NCBI RefSeq assembly: GCF_003814745.1
Contig: NZ_RKRD01000004.1
Coordinates: 118,024-182,023, forward strand
Direction of reading: 5' to 3'
From: Hydrogenoanaerobacterium saccharovorans
GTDB taxonomy: Bacteria; Bacillota; Clostridia; Oscillospirales; Ruminococcaceae
Length of the DNA stretch: 64,000 nucleotides
Shown here: positions 53,084 through 62,822 of the stretch, one piece after another
Layout: each line of letters opens with the position of its first letter
Position numbering within the stretch: the first letter of the stretch is position 1
Position numbers and translations under genes: made by a program
The notes under the pieces: generated by a model
Told to the model about the DNA's origin: nothing
Database searches by the model: none
Seen by the model: only the letters and a program-made list of their open reading frames with translations

Positions 53084-53818
53084 ATGAAATTATTGATTAT
53101 TATTCCTGCTTATAATGAGCAGGGAAATATTAAACGTGTTGTAGACAGTTTAATACATAATTACCCACAATATGACTATATAGTTATCAATGATGGTTCT
53201 AAAGATAATACCTTAAAAATATGCCAAAATGAAAATTATAACTATATTAATTTACCTATTAATTTAGGATTATCAGGTGCATTCCAAACTGGAATGAAAT
53301 ATGCGTATATTCATGATTATGACTATGCAATTCAATATGATGCTGATGGCCAGCATAGGGCTGAATACATAGAAGATATTTTGGATGAAATTAAAAATGG
53401 ATATGATATTGTCATTGGTTCTCGTTTTGTAATAGAAAAGAAGAAACTTTCTTTTCGGATGATGGGAAGCCATCTTATATCATTTGCAATACTTTTGACA
53501 ACAGGGAAGAAAATTAAAGATCCTACCTCTGGAATGAGAATATATAATCGTGGAATGATAGAAGAATTTGCAAATAATTTGAATTATGGACCAGAACCTG
53601 ATACCATATCTTATTTAATGCGTCAAGGAGCCAAAATTGCAGAAATACAAGCGAAAATGGATGAGCGTATTGAGGGGGAAAGTTATTTAAATACAATTAA
53701 CTCTATTAAGTATATGCTTAAAATGGGAATCTCGATCTTGTTAGTACAATGGGTTAGAAAGCGTAACCCTATTGTAAGAACAAATAATCCATTACAGAAA
53801 GAAGCTGTTGTCAAATGA
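53084..53818 (+). CDS. GT2 polyprenyl-phosphate sugar synthase (DPM1-like)
   Basis: 244 residues from ATG at 53084 (GAGGAG upstream); upstream codons have no ribosome site. GT-A fold: LIIIPAYNEQGNIKRVVDSL, VINDGSKDNTL, IQYDADGQHRAEY (D-x-D) and VIGSRFV, then DPTSGMRIYNR. Such enzymes load glucose, mannose or another sugar onto undecaprenyl phosphate for outer-face transferases. Its overlap with the DUF2304 gene is a common pairing. Donor unknown. Confidence 0.85.
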   Translation: MKLLIIIPAYNEQGNIKRVVDSLIHNYPQYDYIVINDGSKDNTLKICQNENYNYINLPINLGLSGAFQTGMKYAYIHDYDYAIQYDADGQHRAEYIEDILDEIKNGYDIVIGSRFVIEKKKLSFRMMGSHLISFAILLTTGKKIKDPTSGMRIYNRGMIEEFANNLNYGPEPDTISYLMRQGAKIAEIQAKMDERIEGESYLNTINSIKYMLKMGISILLVQWVRKRNPIVRTNNPLQKEAVVK

Positions 53819-54162
53819 GTATTATGTTAAGAGTTGCTTTAATAATTGGGTCTACATGCACCACTTGTTATTTCTTAAGAAGGATTCGGCAGTCAAAAGT
53901 ACAGATAGAGGATACAGTGTTTTGGATTTTGGCATGCTTAGCCCTAATTGGAGTTAGTGTATTTCCTCAAATTGCAGATATATTTACACATGTTCTAGGG
54001 ATTATATCTACTGTTAATTTCGTTTTTCTATTTATGATTTTTATACTGCTTCTTAAAATTTTTTCAATGACAATTAAATTATCTGTTTTAGATAATAAAC
54101 TAAAACAATTAACGCAAAAGTTTGCTTTAGAAGACTATGAAAAGCGAAATGAAGGTTTGTAA
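53815..54162 (+). CDS. DUF2304 small membrane protein
   Basis: 115 residues with an ATGA overlap to the previous gene. Three helices (MLRVALIIGSTCTTCYFL, VFWILACLALIGVSVFP, NFVFLFMIFILLLKIF) and a C-terminal basic helix with KLSVLDNKLKQLTQKFALE. This matches the DUF2304 family, which regularly follows DPM1-like GT2 genes in polysaccharide clusters and may help that enzyme or flip its product; the role is not established. Confidence 0.8.
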   Translation: MSIMLRVALIIGSTCTTCYFLRRIRQSKVQIEDTVFWILACLALIGVSVFPQIADIFTHVLGIISTVNFVFLFMIFILLLKIFSMTIKLSVLDNKLKQLTQKFALEDYEKRNEGL

Positions 54163-55406
54163 TGAAAAATAGTACAAAAGTGGGAAAGAATATTCTTTGG
54201 AACTCAGTTGGGTCACTCTTTTATTATATTTGTCAGTGGGCAACTACGGTTGCTGTAGTACGTATTTCTGGTTATTCCGCTGCAGGTATGCTGTCTTTGG
54301 CAATGGCTGTAACCAATATATTCTATATATTCGCTCTTTATGGTATTAGAAATTTTCAAATATCTGATATCAACGAAAGATATTGCAGTGGCATCTATAT
54401 ATCGACCCGCTGTTTCACCTGCTTTTGTGCTCAATTATTTTGCATATTATTTTGCTTTTTAGTAGGATATCGTGGAACACAGCTTTTATGTATTATTACT
54501 TATATGATATTTAAATTGTCTGAAGCATTGGTGGATGTATATCACGGAATCGTTCAAAAAAAATGGAGACTGGATATCGCAGGAAAATCCTATATCGCCC
54601 GCGGCGTTTTTACATTGTTAGTGTTTTGCTTATGTTTATGGTTTACTAATTCTTTAAACATAGCCGTTTTAGGAATGGCTATATCTGCTTTTGCAGTTAT
54701 ACTATGCTATGATATTCCTATGGCCAAAAGAATTGACGAAAGTCATCCTCAAATTTATTTAAAGCAAACCTGGTTACTTTTACAAGAGTGTTTACCTCTT
54801 CTTAGTTTCCAATTATTAATTACACTTCTCAGTTTCATTCCAAGATATTTTTTAGAAAAAAATTTTGGGCCTGAACAATTAGGAATTTACTCTTCGGTTG
54901 CAAACCCTACCTACTTTGTGCAAATGCTTTCTCTTCTAATATTTACACCTCTGATTCCCATCTTTGCAAATACTTTTAAGAAACCGGATAAGAAATCGTT
55001 TCTTGTGCTGCTTGTGAAATGCTTTTTGATAATGCTGGGGATTTCTGCAGTATCTTTATATGGAGCATATTTGCTTGGACAGTGGGGCTTAATTTTGTTA
55101 TATGGGAAGGATATAATTCATTTTACATACTTGCTGATTCCTGTTGTGGGATGCACAATTACAACGGCCTTTGTATGGCTTTTTAACGGTGTAATGACGG
55201 CTATGCGAGCACTTGGAAGTATGGTATTTGGTGCCGCTGTTGCAACGATAATTTGTTATGGTCTTTCTACAATTTTAATTACTAAATATGGCATGAATGG
55301 TATTAGCTTTGCGCAGGGCATTTCTCAAGGAATACTTGCGATATATATGTTGGCTGTTTGTTTAATAAAAACTAAAGATATAAAACAGCAAAACGGATTA
55401 AAATAA
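54162..55406 (+). CDS. Wzx-type polysaccharide flippase
   Basis: 414 residues, 12 membrane helices and the pattern of the MOP/RfbX family: VGKNILWNSVGSLFYYICQWATT at the N-terminus, RYFLEKNFGPEQLGIYSSV mid-protein. It would flip lipid-linked repeat units across the membrane. Its presence together with an ABC exporter is unusual and suggests two glycans, or a flippase for a modifying sugar. No wzy polymerase is clearly identifiable. It overlaps the previous gene by one base. Confidence 0.88.
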   Translation: MKNSTKVGKNILWNSVGSLFYYICQWATTVAVVRISGYSAAGMLSLAMAVTNIFYIFALYGIRNFQISDINERYCSGIYISTRCFTCFCAQLFCILFCFLVGYRGTQLLCIITYMIFKLSEALVDVYHGIVQKKWRLDIAGKSYIARGVFTLLVFCLCLWFTNSLNIAVLGMAISAFAVILCYDIPMAKRIDESHPQIYLKQTWLLLQECLPLLSFQLLITLLSFIPRYFLEKNFGPEQLGIYSSVANPTYFVQMLSLLIFTPLIPIFANTFKKPDKKSFLVLLVKCFLIMLGISAVSLYGAYLLGQWGLILLYGKDIIHFTYLLIPVVGCTITTAFVWLFNGVMTAMRALGSMVFGAAVATIICYGLSTILITKYGMNGISFAQGISQGILAIYMLAVCLIKTKDIKQQNGLK

Positions 55407-55477
55407 GCAAGTTATTTGAAAAATATATATAAATGCTTTTGAGTATAATTAATTGAACATAGGGAAGGAACGTTATT

Positions 55478-56509
55478 GTGAAAAAATTGGCAATATGTAT
55501 ACCTGCTTATAATCGACCAAAAGAATTAATTGATTTGTTAAAGTCTATTATATTACAAATAGACGATAATAATAGACATCAAGTATGCATTCGAGTTTGT
55601 GATGATTGTTCTCCGAATGATAGTTTGAGTAGTGTAAATTCTTTTATGAGTAATTATGATATTGATTTTATAATGATAAGAAATCAACAAAATTTAAGAT
55701 TAGATAAAAATATGTTGAAAGTCGTGAGTATGGCTGATGCTCAATATTGCTGGTTAATGGGTGATGATGATGCACTTTGTACTGGTGCAATAAATAAAAT
55801 TTTATTATATTGTGAACAATATCCGGATATAGACGTATTTTTAACCAACCGATATGTTTGTAGTAGAAAATTAAAACCATTTATGAAGGAATATTTAACG
55901 ACCTACAAGAGTAATATTACTGTTGATTTTACAAATAAGCAAGAGGTCATGCGATACTTTGATCGATTATATAGTACTACTTGTTTAGGTTATGCAACCA
56001 ACTTAATTATTAAAAAAGAAAAATGGGATAATGTTAATTGTGATAAATATATTGGTACACAGTATATACATGTAGCAAAATATTTATCCTTACTCTATAA
56101 AAAAGGAAAATTAATGTTATTGGCGGATTGTCTGATTCTTTCAAGATTTGGTAATGATAATTTTTACAACAGCTTAAAACAGAGGATATTTATTGATTAT
56201 ATGGGCTTTTTAAAACTCTCCGATATGTTTAGTGATGATGCAGAGATTAAAAGACTTTTTTTAAATGTTGTACCTAGACATTATAACCGAGTATTTCTAT
56301 ATGCTGTTAGCTTAACTTCTAATTTATCAGTTGATGAAATTGAAATTATGCATAAATTAGGATATACAAAAAGAGATTTGGATATTTTGAAAACTAATAA
56401 TAAACTGTTATCATTTGTATGCATGAATTGGAATATTTTTAAACAATTGTTTGTTGATTTTAATTGGTTTGTCAAGACTAGCTTCATTACTTTACAGAAA
56501 ATTTTATGA
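55478..56509 (+). CDS. GT2-family glycosyltransferase (abequosyltransferase-like)
   Basis: 343 residues, GTG start with AGGGAAGG upstream. GT-A fold: LAICIPAYNRPKELIDLLKS, VRVCDDCSPNDSL-like block (IRVCDDCSPND) and CWLMGDDDALC (D-D-D metal motif). The rest resembles enzymes that transfer dideoxyhexoses such as abequose, which fits the 2,6-dideoxyhexose genes immediately downstream. This donor assignment is inference. Strongly AT-rich (roughly 30% G+C by eye). Confidence 0.75.
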   Translation: MKKLAICIPAYNRPKELIDLLKSIILQIDDNNRHQVCIRVCDDCSPNDSLSSVNSFMSNYDIDFIMIRNQQNLRLDKNMLKVVSMADAQYCWLMGDDDALCTGAINKILLYCEQYPDIDVFLTNRYVCSRKLKPFMKEYLTTYKSNITVDFTNKQEVMRYFDRLYSTTCLGYATNLIIKKEKWDNVNCDKYIGTQYIHVAKYLSLLYKKGKLMLLADCLILSRFGNDNFYNSLKQRIFIDYMGFLKLSDMFSDDAEIKRLFLNVVPRHYNRVFLYAVSLTSNLSVDEIEIMHKLGYTKRDLDILKTNNKLLSFVCMNWNIFKQLFVDFNWFVKTSFITLQKIL

Positions 56510-56525
56510 AAGGGGAAACTAAAAG

Positions 56526-57911
56526 TTGAATAATTATCTGATGATACATTCTTGGGCTTTTAGAGTGGGGAATGTTAATAGTACAGAAAATATACTTGCA
56601 TGGGTGCGTGAGCTAAATAAAAAAATCTGTGTAGATATAAAAAAAATAAATCTATCCGAAGATTTGGTATGGAGTTACCATGAAATAAGTGGCGAAATTG
56701 CTAATAATAATTCCACTTTTTTTAAAATTACTGGTTTTCAACAATGGAGAGGTAATAGGCTGTTTTACGAACAGCCTATTATTGTCCAGAATGAAATCGG
56801 TTACTTAGGTATCATCTGCAAAGAAATTGATGGCGTTTTAAATTTTTTAATGCAAGCAAAAATTGAACCTGGCAATATCAACAAAATTCAAATTTCACCA
56901 ACTATTCAGGCAACAAAAAGCAATTTTATGCAAAAACATGGTGGAAAAAAGCCACCGTATTTAGATTACTTTATTAATGCTAGCAAATATGAAATAATAG
57001 TTGATCAGATTCAATCGGAACAGTCATCAAGATTTTTGAAAAAACGCAATCGTAACATTATAATTAAAATAGATGAAGATATCCCTGTATTGTCAAGTCA
57101 TAAGTGGATGACGCTTGGACAAATTAAGGTATTAATGAAATATGATAACTTGGTTAATATGGATACTCGTACAGTATTGTCATGTATCCCTTTTTCTCAG
57201 GTTATGCTTTCTAAACAGGAAAAGAATATAATTTGCAGACATTTTACTGAGAAAGAGTTCTACCGTTCTATTTTTGAAGGAGATGGCATGAATTCTATGA
57301 CTGAAATATATCAGTATATAAATAATTATAAAATGTTTGATGAAAGCATAATAGAGACAATCCCTCTGTTTGATATGAAGTCATGGGAAATGAAAGATGG
57401 AGAATTTGTCTGCAAAGAAGAGTTCCCTTTTAAAATTGTTTTCTGTGATATATCAATAGAAGGCAGAGAGGTTAAGCATTGGACTCAGCCATTGTTTGAA
57501 GCTGTTGGAATGGCAACATTTGGACTTATTATGTGTGATATTGACGGGGTTAGAAAATTTTTGGTTAAGGCTTATCCTGAGATAGGGTGCTTTGATAAAA
57601 TTGAGTTGGGACCGAGTGTCCTGCTTGAAGCTACTGATGATTCAAGCAAATACGATGAAATTACTACCCTATTTATGGACAAGCTTGGCAATCCATCAAA
57701 CGTATATCATAATGTAATTCTTTCTGAGGAGGGTGGGCGATTTTATCATGAACAGAACAGAAATATTATACTTAAACTTCCTTATGCAGAATTGCCTAAG
57801 CTTCCAAATGGTTATTTTCTTGTAGACTTTAAAACGCTTAATACATTAGTACAGGTTAATAACTGCCTTAATATTCAGCTTAGAAATCTATTATCACTGT
57901 TGGAGGTGTAG
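56526..57911 (+). CDS. NDP-hexose 2,3-dehydratase
   Basis: 461 residues, TTG start (AGGGGAAAC upstream). Two homologous halves, as in the TylX3/EvaA family. Each half repeats the landmarks: IEPGNINKIQISPTIQATKS... in the first and YPEIGCFDKIELGPSV in the second, SEQSSRFLKKRNRNIIIKI and SEEGGRFYHEQNRNIILKL, each followed by a WMTL/YFLVDFKTL helix. The enzyme removes water from dTDP-4-keto-6-deoxyglucose across C2-C3 and is diagnostic for 2-deoxysugars. Such genes are typical of antibiotic clusters and less often seen in capsule loci. Confidence 0.88.
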   Translation: MNNYLMIHSWAFRVGNVNSTENILAWVRELNKKICVDIKKINLSEDLVWSYHEISGEIANNNSTFFKITGFQQWRGNRLFYEQPIIVQNEIGYLGIICKEIDGVLNFLMQAKIEPGNINKIQISPTIQATKSNFMQKHGGKKPPYLDYFINASKYEIIVDQIQSEQSSRFLKKRNRNIIIKIDEDIPVLSSHKWMTLGQIKVLMKYDNLVNMDTRTVLSCIPFSQVMLSKQEKNIICRHFTEKEFYRSIFEGDGMNSMTEIYQYINNYKMFDESIIETIPLFDMKSWEMKDGEFVCKEEFPFKIVFCDISIEGREVKHWTQPLFEAVGMATFGLIMCDIDGVRKFLVKAYPEIGCFDKIELGPSVLLEATDDSSKYDEITTLFMDKLGNPSNVYHNVILSEEGGRFYHEQNRNIILKLPYAELPKLPNGYFLVDFKTLNTLVQVNNCLNIQLRNLLSLLEV

Positions 57912-57916
57912 TAGCT

Positions 57917-58945
57917 GTGACAACGATAAGAATCGGCGTTATTTGCCCGTCGGAGATTGCGTTCAGACGGTTTATGCCTGCACTAAAGAAACATGAAGGC
58001 TTTGAGTTTGTGGGTATTGCGTATGCAAATGATGAAGAATGGTTTGGCAAGAAGTCAGAATGTAACGATCATACTGTAATTGAAAATGAGCACAAAAAGG
58101 CAAGCATTTTTGCTGATACATATGGTGGACGAGTATTTGACAGTTATATGAAACTGTTGTCATCAGATGAGATAGATGCTGTATACATACCACTTCCACC
58201 AGCCCTACATCATAAATGGGCAAAAAAAGCACTTGAGTATGGGAAGCATGTCTTACTTGAGAAGCCTTTTACTACGTCGCTTAAACAAACGGATGAGCTT
58301 ATTGCGCTCGCAAGGAAAAAGAAGCTGGCACTGCATGAAAACTATATGTTCCAGTACCATAGTCAGCTTGATTATATAAAACAAGCTATCACAGACAAGA
58401 AAATAGGGGAGCTGAGATCGGTAAGCATACAATTCGGATTTCCGTTCCGCGGAGCTAATGATTTTCGATACAACAAGTCGCTGGGAGGTGGTGCACTACT
58501 TGACTGTAGTGGGTATACGATAAAGCTTGCATCATTGCTACTAGGTGATAGCGCACGCGTGGTTACCTCACAGCTAAACTATACTGATGGCTTTGATGTT
58601 GACATTTACGGCAGTGGGACGATTGTAAATAGCGATGGACTAACCGCACAACTTTCCTTTGGAATGGATAACAGCTATAAGTGTGATCTGGAGCTTTGGG
58701 GCAGTACAGGTACGCTCTACACAAACCGCATACTGACAGCTCCGGAGGGCTTTGAACCTTTGATGACCATAAAAAAAGGTAATGGTGAGATTACCAAAAA
58801 GCTGTCTGCTGACGACACCTTTGCAAAGTCGATTGTGGCATTTAGTGCGTGCGTGGAAAATAGCAAATGCAGAGAAGAAAACTATAAGGCTATAAAAAGG
58901 CAGGCAGTGCTGGTAGATGAATTTGTACGGGGGACGGAGAAATGA
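57917..58945 (+). CDS. NDP-hexose 3-ketoreductase (Gfo/Idh/MocA family)
   Basis: 342 residues, GTG start. The Rossmann N-terminus reads RIGVICPSEIAFRRFMPAL and the family's E-K-P lysine is in HVLLEKPFTTS. NYMFQYHSQLDYIKQ and GGGALLDCSGYTIKLA are typical of the group acting on nucleotide sugars after the 2,3-dehydratase. It should reduce C3 of the 3,4-diketo intermediate with NAD(P)H. The start lies five bases from the dehydratase stop. G+C is clearly higher than in the genes upstream. Confidence 0.85.
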   Translation: MTTIRIGVICPSEIAFRRFMPALKKHEGFEFVGIAYANDEEWFGKKSECNDHTVIENEHKKASIFADTYGGRVFDSYMKLLSSDEIDAVYIPLPPALHHKWAKKALEYGKHVLLEKPFTTSLKQTDELIALARKKKLALHENYMFQYHSQLDYIKQAITDKKIGELRSVSIQFGFPFRGANDFRYNKSLGGGALLDCSGYTIKLASLLLGDSARVVTSQLNYTDGFDVDIYGSGTIVNSDGLTAQLSFGMDNSYKCDLELWGSTGTLYTNRILTAPEGFEPLMTIKKGNGEITKKLSADDTFAKSIVAFSACVENSKCREENYKAIKRQAVLVDEFVRGTEK

Positions 58946-59505
58946 GAATTACGGAGCTTGCTATCGCAAGTGTGAAAGTACTGGAACCAGACGTTTTTGA
59001 GGACTACCGTGGCTACTATATGGAGTCATATTCCAGCAGAACTCTAGAAGAGTATGGCATAGATAATGTATTTGTGCAGGACAATCACTTGCTTTCCCTT
59101 AAGCGTGGTACAATAAGAGGAATACACTTTCAGAACGCGCCAAAAGCGCAGACGAAGCTATTGCGTTGCACACGAGGAATAATTCTTGATATAGCGGTTG
59201 ACTTACGTAAAGACTCACCTACATACAAAAAATATGTAACAGTTGTGCTGACTGGCCAAAACAAAAAGCAGATTTTTATACCAAAGGGTTTTGGACACGC
59301 CTGTTTGTCGTTGACTGATGATACCGAAGTTCAGTATAAGGTTGATGAGTTTTACTACCCTGAGTATGACAGAGCGATTGCGTGGGACGATCCTGAGTTG
59401 GCCATACAGTGGGGAATAAATGAAATTGTTGTTTCGCCAAAAGATAAGAATGCACCTAAACTGGCAGATAGCGATGCTAACTTTTCAATGGAGAATTGTA
59501 GATAA
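58942..59505 (+). CDS. dTDP-4-dehydro-6-deoxyhexose 3,5- or 5-epimerase (RmlC-like)
   Basis: 187 residues, ATGA overlap with the previous gene. Cupin fold with the RmlC motifs: DVFEDYRGYYMESY, QDNHLLSLKRGTIRGIHFQ (active-site His in the R-G-x-H motif), DLRKDSPTYKKY, PKGFGHACLSL and VDEFYYPEYDRAI. In this pathway it would invert C5 (and/or C3) to give the L-series sugar. It shares codon use with the gene before it. Confidence 0.88.
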   Translation: MRITELAIASVKVLEPDVFEDYRGYYMESYSSRTLEEYGIDNVFVQDNHLLSLKRGTIRGIHFQNAPKAQTKLLRCTRGIILDIAVDLRKDSPTYKKYVTVVLTGQNKKQIFIPKGFGHACLSLTDDTEVQYKVDEFYYPEYDRAIAWDDPELAIQWGINEIVVSPKDKNAPKLADSDANFSMENCR

Positions 59506-60410
59506 TGAAAAAAGTTATTATTACAGGAGCCAGTGGATTTATTGGAAAAGCTTTGACTGTTAAACTTATAAATCAAGGTGTATTTGTTTATGCTATTGTA
59601 AGAAATGAAAAAAAAATGGAGGATTTATCATCACAAAATCTTAAAGTTATAAGAGCAGATATAAAAGACTATAAAAACCTTTCTGACAAAATTTGTGATA
59701 ATATTGATACCTTTTATCATTTAGAATGGGTAGGTGTCTCGGGACCTAATTATAACGATTATAAAGAACAAATTGATAATATAAAAGCTAGTTGTGATGC
59801 AGTATCTACAGCAATGATTCTAAAATGCAAGCGCTTTGTTTTTGTTGGGTCAAGTCATCAATATCTTTCTGTTAAAAAAAATGGAATTACCGTTCCCGCA
59901 AATACATCGGTTTACGGCTGCGCTAAAATGTCAACACAACTTATATGTAAAACATTAGTAAAAAATAGTTCAATGTTTTTTAATACAGCTTTATTTACAA
60001 ATGTATTTGGTGTCGGCGACTTCTCATTGCGTTCAACTAATTTGTTAATAACTAAATTTTTAAATAATGAAAATCCTAGATTAATTAGTGGAGAGCATCA
60101 ACATGATTGGATTTATATTGATGATGCAGTTGCTGGGCTTATAGCAATTACCGAACGTGGTATTCCTGATAAAGACTATTACATAGGTAATTTAAAATTA
60201 AAAACATTTAAACAAATTATTTCGAATGTCAGAGATATAGTAAATCCTCAAATACAACTTGTTTTTGGAGAATATGAAGATCCAACATTTATAGATTATA
60301 CAAAAATAGATTTGGAAGAACTTTATAGGGATACAGGATTTGAAGTAAAGTGTAATTTTGAAGAAAGCATTTCAAAAACAGCCGAGTGGGTGAAGACGTT
60401 GAATATATAG
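59505..60410 (+). CDS. NDP-hexose 4-ketoreductase (extended SDR)
   Basis: 301 residues, starts at the stop codon of the previous gene (one-base overlap). NAD-binding ITGASGFIGKAL, catalytic Y-x-x-x-K in VYGCAKMSTQ, Ser in VFVGSSHQYL. A family of dTDP-sugar 4-ketoreductases/epimerases. It should complete the sugar by reducing C4. Very AT-rich: 14 of 60 bases are G or C at 59641-59700, against 28 of 60 at 62101-62160 in rmlA. It looks like a later insertion into a higher-GC operon. Confidence 0.8.
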   Translation: MKKVIITGASGFIGKALTVKLINQGVFVYAIVRNEKKMEDLSSQNLKVIRADIKDYKNLSDKICDNIDTFYHLEWVGVSGPNYNDYKEQIDNIKASCDAVSTAMILKCKRFVFVGSSHQYLSVKKNGITVPANTSVYGCAKMSTQLICKTLVKNSSMFFNTALFTNVFGVGDFSLRSTNLLITKFLNNENPRLISGEHQHDWIYIDDAVAGLIAITERGIPDKDYYIGNLKLKTFKQIISNVRDIVNPQIQLVFGEYEDPTFIDYTKIDLEELYRDTGFEVKCNFEESISKTAEWVKTLNI

Positions 60411-60419
60411 AGGTGTATT

Positions 60420-61560
60420 ATGCAGGAGATTATCATAGTTGGCAGTGGCTTTTTCAGCAGTATATTGGCAAGAAAGATAGCCGAGGAGCTAGGGGAAAAG
60501 GTCTTGATAGTTGAAAAACGTTCGCACATTGCTGGAAATATGTACGATGAATATGATAAACATGGAATATTGGTGCAAAAATACGGGCTGTATTTTCTTA
60601 ATACTAACAAATTTTACATAATTGATTTGTTACTAAAGTATGCTGAGTTGTTTCCGCATTGTACTAAGTTACTCAGCTTTTTGGATGGAAAATATGTTCG
60701 GTTGCCGTTTAACTTTCAGACAGTACAACAGCTAGTGGGTGCTAAAAAGTCAGAGACACTACTTGAAAAACTGTGTAATTCATTTATTGGACGTGATCGT
60801 GTGCCAGTACTGGAGCTTGTAGAACACACAGATACTGATATAAGCAAATATGGCGAACTTGTTGTTTGAAAAGGCTTATAAAACGTATATTTCGAAAATG
60901 TGGGACGTTGGCGTAGATCAAATAGACAAGTACGTACTTGAACGTGTGCCTATGGCAATGAACTATGACGAACGCTATCTGAACAAGGACTTTCAGAATT
61001 TGCCCCAAAATGGCTTTACAAAGCTGTTTGAAAACATGCTTAACCACCCGAATATAGAGCTTCAGGTAAATACTGATGCCAAGGAGCATATACTTTGATG
61101 ATGATGGCAGACAAGTTCGTTGCCTAATATTTACCGGTGCGATAGATGAGCTCTTTGACGAAAAATATGGTACGCTGCCGTACCGCTCACTGAGTACAGT
61201 GATAACAACAGTGTTCTTCCCTGCGAGATTATATCCTATCCGCAAGCGGTGGGTTATACAAGAAGTACCGAGTACAGAAAGATGATGTATGATAGCTCCA
61301 AGGTATGTGGCTCTGTAGTTGCCACCGAGTATCCATTGTGGTATGATCCAAAGGCTGATATCGGAAACATCCCGTACTACCGTGTTGTTACCGAGCAAAG
61401 CAACAGGAGTTATAAGCGCTATCTTGACGAGGTGGAAAAGTACGAGAACATATTCCTGTGCGGACGTCTTGCCGAATTTAAGTACTATAACATGGACGTC
61501 TGCATCGAGCATGCACTGGACTACTTCCAGAATGTAAGGACGTATTTGGAGAGCAAATGA
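60420..61560 (+). pseudogene. glf: decayed UDP-galactopyranose mutase
   Basis: Starts normally: IIIVGSGFFSSILARKIAEEL, EKVLIVEKRSHIAGNMYDEY. The frame is lost near 60855 (GEL/LFEKAYKTYISKMW), again near 61076-61100 (AKEHI/YFDDDGRQV), and near 61190-61250 before a GYTRSTEYRKMMYDS segment; it resumes to NIFLCGRLAEFKYYNMD and the stop at 61560. All pieces are homologous to Glf in the right order, so at least three frameshifts inactivate it. Loss would remove galactofuranose from the glycan. Confidence 0.88.
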
Positions 61561-61944
61561 TTGATATAGTAATTAATTTAATTAAGCGCAATCGTGAAAC
61601 GATAGCATATCTGCTTTTTGAGTACTAACAGTGATTTTTAACACTGTCGCATTCTTTTTGTTGACATTTTTATGGGAGAGATTGTAGCAAATACCATTGG
61701 GTTTTTAGTTTGCTTATTGGACAAATACCATGTTTGTTTTTCGGCAGAAGATGTGCATTAAAACCTTTGAACAGTTTTTGGAATGCGTATAGGTACTATA
61801 CTCATAGATAATGGTGGACTATGGTTGCTTTTGTCAACAAAATGTAATAAGCTTATTGTAAAGTGTGTTGTAAATGTAGTAATAATTATTCTTAATTGTA
61901 TTTTTAGCCAATTCTTTATTTACAAAAAAGGAGCAGAGAAATGA
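61557..61944 (+). pseudogene. decayed GtrA-family flippase-like gene
   Basis: Begins with an ATGA overlap at the end of glf (NRETIAYLLF). After a frameshift it continues in another frame (VLTVIFNTVAFFLLT), then GEIVANTIGFLVC, FAYWTNTMFVFRQK and LWLLLSTKCNKLIVKCVV, and ends with CIFSQFFIYKKGAEK and a stop that overlaps the rmlA start. Together these cover a whole ~129-residue GtrA protein (four helices), with three or more frame changes. GtrA proteins help present lipid-linked sugars. No other gene lies in this stretch. Confidence 0.8.
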
Positions 61945-62822
61945 AAGGCATTATACTAGCAGGCGGTAGCGGTACTCGCCTATACCCGATTACAAAGTGC
62001 GTTTCCAAGCAAGTACTTCCAATCTATGATAAGCCTATGATTTACTATCCGCTATCTACGCTGATGCTTGCAGGTATAAGAGACATACTAATTATCTCTA
62101 CACCGAGAGATTTGCCTGCTTTTAGGGAGCTGCTAGGTAATGGAAATGACCTTGGACTTAGCTTTTCATATGCGATTCAGGAGTCACCAAATGGACTTGC
62201 TGAGGCTTTTATCATCGGTGAGGAGTTTATAGGCGATGATGACGTAGCACTGGTACTGGGTGATAACATTTTCTATGCACGCGGTTTTTCTGAAATGCTT
62301 GGCAATGCGCATGACATAATCCACAAAAAAGGTGGTGCGGTTATCTTTGGCTATAACGTGCCAAATCCCAAAGGCTTTGGAGTAGTAGAGTTTGATAAGC
62401 AGTGGAACGTGCTGTCGTTGGAGGAAAAACCAAAGGAGCCGAAATCGAACTATGCGGTACCGGGACTGTATTTCTACGACAACAAAGTAGTAGATATAGC
62501 AAAGAATATAAAGCCGTCGGCGCGTAGAGAACTTGAGATTACTGCTGTAAACAACGAATATTTGCGCAGAGGTGAGCTCAAAGTAGAGCTTTTTGGACGT
62601 GGTATGGCGTGGCTTGATACAGGTACGCACGAAAGCCTGTTGGAAGCTGCGCAGTTTGTTGAGATAGTGCAAAAACGACAGGGAATGTTTGTATCTTGTA
62701 TTGAGGAGATAGCATACCGCAAGGACTACATAACTCGCGAGAAGCTGGCAGAGTTGGCGCAGCCTATGCTGAAAACGGAATATGGACAATATTTAATGCG
62801 TGTTGCGGAGGAAAAAGCATGA
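61941..62822 (+). CDS. rmlA: glucose-1-phosphate thymidylyltransferase
   Basis: 293 residues, AAGGAG upstream. GIILAGGSGTRLYPIT (nucleotide site), SKQVLPIYDKPMIYYPLSTL, LALVLGDNIFY-type metal site (VALVLGDNIFYARGF) and VEFDKQWNVLSLEEKPKEP, all typical. It makes dTDP-glucose from glucose-1-phosphate and dTTP, the first step toward the deoxysugar. The stop overlaps the rmlB start by four bases. Confidence 0.96.
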   Translation: MKGIILAGGSGTRLYPITKCVSKQVLPIYDKPMIYYPLSTLMLAGIRDILIISTPRDLPAFRELLGNGNDLGLSFSYAIQESPNGLAEAFIIGEEFIGDDDVALVLGDNIFYARGFSEMLGNAHDIIHKKGGAVIFGYNVPNPKGFGVVEFDKQWNVLSLEEKPKEPKSNYAVPGLYFYDNKVVDIAKNIKPSARRELEITAVNNEYLRRGELKVELFGRGMAWLDTGTHESLLEAAQFVEIVQKRQGMFVSCIEEIAYRKDYITREKLAELAQPMLKTEYGQYLMRVAEEKA

